Part shown: positions 61,682-64,000 of the stretch, piece by piece
Position numbering within the stretch: the stretch's first letter is position 1
Layout of the letters: each line of letters opens with the position of its first letter
DNA from: Myxococcota bacterium
GTDB lineage: Bacteria > Myxococcota_A > Polyangia > Palsa-1104 > JAEUJZ01
Length of the DNA: 64,000 nucleotides
NCBI GenBank assembly: GCA_025057315.1
Contig: JANWXW010000050.1
Location: 1 to 64,000 of the forward strand
Direction: 5' to 3'
Notes under the pieces: model-generated
Told to the model about the DNA's origin: nothing
The model's input: only the letters and a program-made list of their open reading frames with translations
Database searches by the model: none
Position numbers and translations under genes: made by a program

Positions 61682-61924
61682 ATGCTGGAGGCAGCAGAGG
61701 CTAGCTCGTGCATGGACCATGTTGTTTGGGGCCTGCTCGGCGTGCTCCTTGTTCTGGTTTATCCGGCGGTCTGTCTGGGGCGCATCGCCGCTCGGCAGGG
61801 TCGGCGGCCATGGCCCTACGCCCTGCTGTCGTTGGTGCCGCCGCTGAGCCTGGTGCTCCTCGGCGTGCTGGCATTTGCTCGGCTCCCTCGCCCCGGGCGT
61901 TCTGCTGCCATCGGTTCGGGCTGA
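61682..61924 (+). CDS. Small two-helix membrane protein
   Basis: 80 aa from ATG 61682, or 70 aa from ATG 61712 (MDHVVWGLLGVLLVLVYPAV). Two hydrophobic helices (VWGLLGVLLVLVYPAVCLG and YALLSLVPPLSLVLLGVLAFA) separated by a basic loop (RIAARQGRRPWP), ending in a short basic tail. No strong ribosome site before either start. It lies 88 nt before the toxin gene and may be accessory to it. Confidence 0.5.
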   Translation: MLEAAEASSCMDHVVWGLLGVLLVLVYPAVCLGRIAARQGRRPWPYALLSLVPPLSLVLLGVLAFARLPRPGRSAAIGSG

Positions 61925-61990
61925 GGGGTCGACCCATCACCTGCGGCCTCGGACGCCGTCGTAGAGGCGGTGGTGTGGTATTTGCATCCT

Positions 61991-62007
61991 CCTCGGCCTA
62001 ACCGAGG
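61991..62007 (+). promoter_or_regulatory. Hairpin masking the ribosome site of the toxin gene
   Basis: CCTCGG (61991-61996) pairs perfectly with CCGAGG (62002-62007) around CCTAA. The only purine-rich ribosome site, GAGG, lies in the 3' arm, 5 nt before ATG 62013, so folding would limit translation. Confidence 0.5.
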
Positions 62008-62012
62008 CCACC

Positions 62013-63167
62013 ATGACCCCTGTCCGCCGATTTTACCGAGAGACGTGGGCCCTGAGCGGAGCAGACAAAGCCCTGCTTCTCTGTGTTGCCTTGGCCGTGG
62101 TGCTGCTGGCCGGAGCCCTCATTCGTCATGGCAGCGAGCGCGCCGCCAGCGATGCCAAGTCTGCCCTGCGCGGCGAGGGGGGCGAGCTAGGCCGCTTGGG
62201 GCGGGTGGTAGATGGGCCCCAGGCCGCTGGGGTGGAGGCGCCGGGTGTCCCTGCCGCCCTGGGCGCCCTGGAGCGGTTTTCCAGCGACTTTCAGGCCCCG
62301 CCGCCGCCGCCTGAGCCGCCCCGCCAGGAGGCTCCGGGCCTGTTCGGTCAGGTAGGCGGGTTCTTCAAGGGGCTCTTTGAGGGCGCCAAGGACACGGTGG
62401 TCGGCCTATGGGAGCTGGGCAAGAGCGCCTTCAAGGTCAGCCCTGTGGGCTGGCTGATCGACCCCCAGGGTGCCCAACAGGAGGTGGCCAAGTGGGGTCA
62501 TGTCATCCAGACCGTCGTGACCAACCCCAGCACCCTGTGGGATGCCATCAAGCAGCCCTACGTGGAGGCTTGGCACAAGGGCCGCTATGGCGAGGCCATC
62601 GGACGCGGTGCATTCGAGCTCCTGACGGTGGTGCTGGGTACCAAGGGCGTCGACAAGCTAGCCCGCGGTGGGCAGGTGGCCGGCAAGCTGGACGATGTCG
62701 GCCGCCTGGGCAACAAGCTCGATGACCTCGGACGGGCGGGGGGCAAGCTCGACGATATAGGCAAGCTCATCGACGAGATCAAGGGTTCCATCAAGAACCA
62801 CCCCTTGCGGCAGGCCTACGAGCGCGACGTGGCCCGCCTGGCCGAGCGCGCAGCTGAGCTGGAGCGCAGCGGCATGTCGCTGGAGGACATTGCGCGCACC
62901 CTGCACAAGGAGCGTCGCGAGCTGGGCATCCGCTACAAGGACGTCACGCCGCAGCCGCTGCGTGACTATATCTATGAAATCAACATGCAGCGATACGGCG
63001 ACCCGCTCGGCCCCAGCTTCGACTACCTGGTCCGCAAGCACACCAAGAACGGCGTGACCGACTACCGGGCCATCATCGAGGGTGCCAGCCGCCCCAACCC
63101 GGATGTAGATCGGCTCCTGGCGGGGTTCGAGGAGTGGCTGCGGAACAAGGGCTACACTCGCAAATAA
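62013..63167 (+). CDS. Membrane-anchored polymorphic-toxin-like protein
   Basis: 384 aa. N-terminal membrane helix (ALLLCVALAVVLLAGALI), a spacer rich in Ala and Pro, then a pretoxin-type central region (LWDAIKQPYVEAWHKGRYGEAIGRGAFELL) like those before toxin tips. A C-terminal tip of about 110 residues follows (SLEDIARTLHKERRELGIRY; YIYEINMQRYGDPLGPSFDYL; YRAIIEGASRPNPDVDRLL). The RYGDPLGP and EGASRPN motifs recur, as I remember them, in toxin tips of unknown activity. The central LDDVGRLGNKLDDLGRAGGKLDDIGKL is an internal 10-residue repeat. No export signal beyond the anchor is clear. The next gene starts 5 nt later and looks like an immunity protein. Confidence 0.7.
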   Translation: MTPVRRFYRETWALSGADKALLLCVALAVVLLAGALIRHGSERAASDAKSALRGEGGELGRLGRVVDGPQAAGVEAPGVPAALGALERFSSDFQAPPPPPEPPRQEAPGLFGQVGGFFKGLFEGAKDTVVGLWELGKSAFKVSPVGWLIDPQGAQQEVAKWGHVIQTVVTNPSTLWDAIKQPYVEAWHKGRYGEAIGRGAFELLTVVLGTKGVDKLARGGQVAGKLDDVGRLGNKLDDLGRAGGKLDDIGKLIDEIKGSIKNHPLRQAYERDVARLAERAAELERSGMSLEDIARTLHKERRELGIRYKDVTPQPLRDYIYEINMQRYGDPLGPSFDYLVRKHTKNGVTDYRAIIEGASRPNPDVDRLLAGFEEWLRNKGYTRK

Positions 63168-63172
63168 GGCGC

Positions 63173-63577
63173 ATGCCCCTGTACCTGCCCCATCACGACG
63201 TGTATGCGCGTCTGCTCTGCTATGACCCCGACACCGGGGCGCACCAGGAGATTGCGCGCGCTGCGCTGGGCGCGGATGCCCAGCTGGCCTGGGGGTTTTA
63301 TGTGAACCATGAGGCGGGGCCGGTGGGGGTGTACGACCCCGGGGACGGGCCGGTGTTTTTCGTCGGCGCGCAGCGCTACCGGCTGTCCGACTACGAGCTG
63401 CGCCTGGAGCGGAGAGCCAGCGAGAACTGCCTCCGGCTTGTGCGAGACGGGACGGAGTGCCTCTGCCTGCGCTACCGGCCGCCGCTGCAGGTCGGCACCC
63501 ATCCGTGGGACGATGAGGCGATGGCGGACTTTTATGTCTGGCTGGTGCAACTGGCCCCGCGGGGCGTGGTGACCTAG
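63173..63577 (+). CDS. Putative immunity protein
   Basis: 134 aa from ATG 63173 (MPLYLPHHDVYARLLCYDPDTG). Compact alpha/beta composition, no signal or membrane helix, with many acidic and aromatic residues (WGFYVNHEAGPVGVYDPGDG; WDDEAMADFYVWLVQLAP). It starts 5 nt after the toxin stop, so the two are cotranslated. By position and size it is the candidate antitoxin/immunity partner; the family is not recognised. Confidence 0.65.
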   Translation: MPLYLPHHDVYARLLCYDPDTGAHQEIARAALGADAQLAWGFYVNHEAGPVGVYDPGDGPVFFVGAQRYRLSDYELRLERRASENCLRLVRDGTECLCLRYRPPLQVGTHPWDDEAMADFYVWLVQLAPRGVVT

Positions 63578-63583
63578 GCCTGC

Positions 63584-64000
63584 TCACGCACTGCGCTCAG
63601 GACGCTGACCGACGGCGCGGATGTTGCTGATGCGGTTCAGCAGATCGAACCAGAACGGTGCGCCCAGGGACACAGCGAGGGCAGTGAGCAGCAGGCCGAG
63701 CACCTTGCTGGCGAGCCAGCCCAGTACGAACGTGTCGCGGTACCAGGGCAGGCCCGGCGGCGGATCGAGCTGGGTGCGGGGCGGCAGCAGGGGACTGCGC
63801 CAACCAAGCGGAGGCCGCAACCGCTCCACCTCTCGCTGCAGATCCAGGGCGGACAGGTGGAGGCCCCGTCCTGCCTCGCGCGCGGCGGAGGCAAAGGCAT
63901 CGCGCAACATGGACTCGCGCCAGAGGCTGTTGGCCAGCGCCAGCGTGTCGCCGTTGATGGCCACCGTCACCAAGAGCGACAGCACCAGGATGCTGCGCTG
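63584..64000 (-). CDS. Hypothetical membrane protein, 5' end outside window
   Basis: Reading from the right edge, the frame is open through the boundary and begins inside a hydrophobic helix (ILVLSLLVTVAINGDTLALA). A soluble part follows, then a second helix (VLGWLASKVLGLLLTALAVSLGAPFWFDLL) and a basic tail (NRISNIRAVGQRP). The motif NGDTLALANSLW and the end PFWFDLLNRI are typical of a widespread but uncharacterised bacterial membrane protein family. Only about the last 138 residues are in the window. Convergent with the immunity gene. Confidence 0.65.
   Translation of the reverse strand, partial: QRSILVLSLLVTVAINGDTLALANSLWRESMLRDAFASAAREAGRGLHLSALDLQREVERLRPPLGWRSPLLPPRTQLDPPPGLPWYRDTFVLGWLASKVLGLLLTALAVSLGAPFWFDLLNRISNIRAVGQRPERSA

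Overview
This is a GC-rich (by eye about two thirds G+C), gene-dense chromosomal segment of a Gram-negative bacterium, most likely a myxobacterium or relative (Myxococcota). The evidence is a metalloprotease ending in a MYXO-CTERM-type sorting tail (50654-52435), an MglA-like gliding-type GTPase, several Cys-rich or TPR lipoproteins, AIM24/TPR and PPC-domain proteins, and outer-membrane barrels beside multiheme cytochromes. I see no rRNA, phage, insertion sequence or CRISPR array. Two tRNAs are present, Gln(TTG) and Gly(GCC).

Layout. 1-14.7 kb is mostly housekeeping: a TPR protein with a 24-bp repeat, tatA-tatC, tRNA-Gln, prs, L25, pth, rpsF-rpsR-rplI, a secreted trypsin-like protease, dnaB, typA, a PPC protein, a spermidine-synthase-like protein and an M18 aminopeptidase. 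14.7-17 kb is a poorly coding island with tRNA-Gly, a tandemly duplicated frameshifted peptide gene and speH. 17-25.6 kb carries lon, an MglA-like GTPase, a histidine kinase and two tandem CNNM/CorC-type proteins. 25.6-29.6 kb has a response regulator divergent from a Rieske lipoprotein, a porin and a di-heme oxidoreductase, then a broken gene and a minisatellite. 31-44 kb holds the most unusual locus: a 2802-residue two-propeller/NTPase protein, a calcineurin-like phosphoesterase with an unrecognised N-terminal half, a tail-anchored pseudokinase and a convergent helical protein. 44.1-47.6 kb has a structured AT-richer spacer, then an outer-membrane barrel overlapping a 13-heme cytochrome c (a possible electron conduit). 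47.6-61.3 kb contains a GST, an M20 peptidase, the MYXO-CTERM protease, a tail-anchored AAA protein with a TPR/AIM24 partner, a TIM-barrel protein, an isolated rplC-rlmE pair and lipoproteins. 61.7-63.6 kb ends in a probable polymorphic toxin with its immunity protein.

A theme across the window is very short or absent 5' leaders: at least seven genes have a sigma-70-like -10 box only 5 to 9 nt before the start codon. My candidate for an undescribed system is the 31-43 kb locus. Its function is inference. The domains suggest a surveillance, signalling or conflict module in which a giant sensor/NTPase acts with a phosphoesterase and a membrane-anchored pseudokinase.
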